DNA of 8,203 bases from Dysgonamonadaceae bacterium (GTDB taxonomy: Bacteria; Bacteroidota; Bacteroidia; Bacteroidales; Azobacteroidaceae): NCBI GenBank assembly GCA_031261015.1, contig JAISKG010000047.1, forward strand, positions 1-8,203, read 5' to 3'. Position numbers and translations under genes: made by a program. Positions 7,000 through 8,203 of the stretch are shown one piece after another. The first letter of the stretch is position 1, and every line of letters starts with the position of its first letter. A model generated the notes under the pieces. It was not told the origin of the DNA. It was given only the letters and a program-made list of their open reading frames with translations, and did no database searches.

Positions 7000-7028
7000 T
7001 TGGCTGATTTACCGCATAAATCAGCCAA
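7000..7028 (-). terminator. Perfect 12-bp inverted repeat between the peptidase and ppiD genes (possible terminator)
   Basis: TTGGCTGATTTA and its exact reverse complement TAAATCAGCCAA are separated by a 5-nt loop (CCGCA on the plus strand). The repeat lies about 80 bp past the stop of the C10 peptidase gene and would form a stable hairpin in that transcript, so a terminator is the simplest reading. On the minus strand it is followed only by TTCTTCG, a weak U-tract; the long run of seven Ts lies before the hairpin instead. It also ends 8 bp upstream of the likely ppiD -7 element, so it could equally be an operator. A perfect 12-bp stem is unlikely to be chance. Confidence 0.55.
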
Positions 7029-7109
7029 AAAAATTTAATAGTTGGATTATTTCAATGTATAACCAAAATATTTATCATTTAAAAATGACTGTTTTACAAT
7101 ATTCTTTAT

Positions 7110-8203
7110 TTAACTTTTCATAATCTTCAATGAATACACTTTCTCACCCTGCCGGATAATCACATAATAAAATCCCATCGGTTGACCGAAAATATTCACC
7201 GTCGTGACCGCTTGTAATTGATTGGTAATTAATGCGACAGTCGTATTGTAAGCATTTCGGACTTCGATGGTTCCCTGTTCACTGAGGAGATTATCAAAGT
7301 GGATGTTGATGATTCCCGTTGTTGGATTGGGATATACGGTGATTCCGGCATCGGCAAGGGTATTATTTAGCTCATCATAATTATTTTCACTATTATTGTC
7401 TTCAAATATTTCAATGTCTTCCTCTACGTTTTCCTCATTTGAATTGTATCCTGCTACTCTTGTACTGGGACAATTCGTACAAGGTTCTATGCGGGCGGTG
7501 AATGTAGAGCCTTGTTTAGCATGAAATCCCGGCCTTAAAACAATGCTTTCGTGCGCCACATATTCGGCTGTGGCGCCCGACGGGATCGTGTACCACGACG
7601 AGGAACCGCCCAATAAGGTTTGCGCTTCCGCAGGCGTTACACTTTTTAGCGTAGTCATGGTCTTTGGCGTAATGGAATAGGGTGGATGAGTAGTTTCCGA
7701 AAAAGAATAAGCATAACCCGGATGATAGCTTTGTTCATAAAACTCTCCTAAAGAGGGTTCGAAGTTGCAATATTCTTGATAGTAATTGGGATATATTTGA
7801 AAAATGGCATATTGATAACAATTATAACTGTGATCACCCGGTTTCAAATTATCTAAAGTAAACCAATCATTATTCTTTCCCCTCCAGCCCCAATTGAAAT
7901 GGAAATAATCATCGTTGCGGTATCCATCGCATACGAAAGCGTGACCATCAGCGCCGAACACAGTTCGATATCCTCCATACAGAATTGGAAATCCCCAGTT
8001 CAGATCTAATTTTATCCATCCTTTCCATGTGGAGTCGGTATGTCCGAGGCCATCTCTATGTCTATAGTCGGCATTGTTGCCATATCCGAATTTATTTCTG
8101 AACGCAGCTGCCACTTTGCCTTCATTTGCTCCGGAGCTACATCCATAATCCATGTTCACACTCGCGCCGCAATCCCTGATCAAACGGGCAACAGCATGTC
8201 GTT
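7110..8203 (-). CDS. Secreted C10-family (streptopain-type) cysteine peptidase with type IX secretion tail (N-terminus beyond window)
   Basis: The frame is open to the right edge (about 364 codons); there is no real start codon in the window, and a TTG at 8183 is internal. Counting that TTG codon as residue 1, residues about 1-133 are the second half of a C10 peptidase: IRDCGASVNMDYGCSSGAN, then GADGHAFVCDGYRNDDYFHFNWGWRG, with H81 the catalytic His and NWGW at 97-100 the conserved aromatic block. The catalytic Cys (usually in a GCVATA-type motif) would lie upstream, outside the window. Residues about 170-233 include a repetitive beta segment with IVLRPGFHAKQGSTFTARI (214-232), seen in many Bacteroidetes secreted proteins. 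An acidic, Asn-rich linker (249-275) leads to the type IX (Por) sorting domain at about 278-357, with ITVYPNPTTGIINI and an end in GEKVYSLKIMKS. The protein should be exported by Sec, moved across the outer membrane by the type IX system and trimmed. C10 relatives include streptopain and interpain, which degrade host or environmental proteins. Confidence 0.9.
   Translation of the reverse strand, partial: RHAVARLIRDCGASVNMDYGCSSGANEGKVAAAFRNKFGYGNNADYRHRDGLGHTDSTWKGWIKLDLNWGFPILYGGYRTVFGADGHAFVCDGYRNDDYFHFNWGWRGKNNDWFTLDNLKPGDHSYNCYQYAIFQIYPNYYQEYCNFEPSLGEFYEQSYHPGYAYSFSETTHPPYSITPKTMTTLKSVTPAEAQTLLGGSSSWYTIPSGATAEYVAHESIVLRPGFHAKQGSTFTARIEPCTNCPSTRVAGYNSNEENVEEDIEIFEDNNSENNYDELNNTLADAGITVYPNPTTGIINIHFDNLLSEQGTIEVRNAYNTTVALITNQLQAVTTVNIFGQPMGFYYVIIRQGEKVYSLKIMKS

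Noticed and set aside
1..8203. CRISPR arrays, tRNA or rRNA genes, insertion sequences, phage or toxin-antitoxin modules
   Set aside because: No spaced direct repeats, no recognisable RNA gene sequence, no transposase or integrase; the HTH protein has a metabolic enzyme partner, not a toxin.

Overview
The window reads as chromosomal DNA from a member of the Bacteroidetes, most likely Bacteroidales. Four things point there: a C-terminal type IX secretion (Por) sorting domain on a C10-family peptidase; a Bacteroidetes-type promoter (TTTG, 19 bp, TAATTTTG) before the PAP2 gene; no Shine-Dalgarno sequences before the start codons; and a moderate, AT-leaning base composition. The species cannot be named from what is visible.

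Layout, left to right. (1) 1-552, minus: a six-helix HdeD/DUF308 membrane protein whose last residues lie beyond the left edge. (2) 669-1361, plus: a PAP2-type lipid phosphatase, divergent from the first gene and with its own recognisable promoter. (3) 1457-2967, plus: a probable two-gene operon of a small helix-turn-helix protein and a PLP-dependent Cys/Met-metabolism enzyme (O-acetylhomoserine sulfhydrylase-like), 14 bp apart. A near-palindrome lies upstream. (4) 2962-3681, minus: a pirin-family protein that converges on the PLP gene so tightly that one TTATAA supplies both stop codons. (5) 3761-6937, minus: a ppiD/surA-like membrane-anchored foldase and rlmN, 3 bp apart and clearly co-transcribed. 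(6) 7110-8203, minus: the C-terminal part of a secreted C10 (streptopain-type) cysteine peptidase with a type IX secretion tail; its N-terminus, with the catalytic Cys, is beyond the right edge. A perfect 12-bp-stem hairpin lies between the peptidase and ppiD.

Most of this is housekeeping: envelope lipid turnover, sulfur amino-acid metabolism, periplasmic protein folding and rRNA methylation. I see no mobile elements, CRISPR arrays, tRNAs, rRNAs or phage genes, and no convincing new multi-gene system. The points most worth a second look are the regulator/PLP-enzyme pair with its candidate operator, active-site substitutions in that PLP enzyme, the loss of both parvulin histidines in the foldase, and the hairpin before ppiD.
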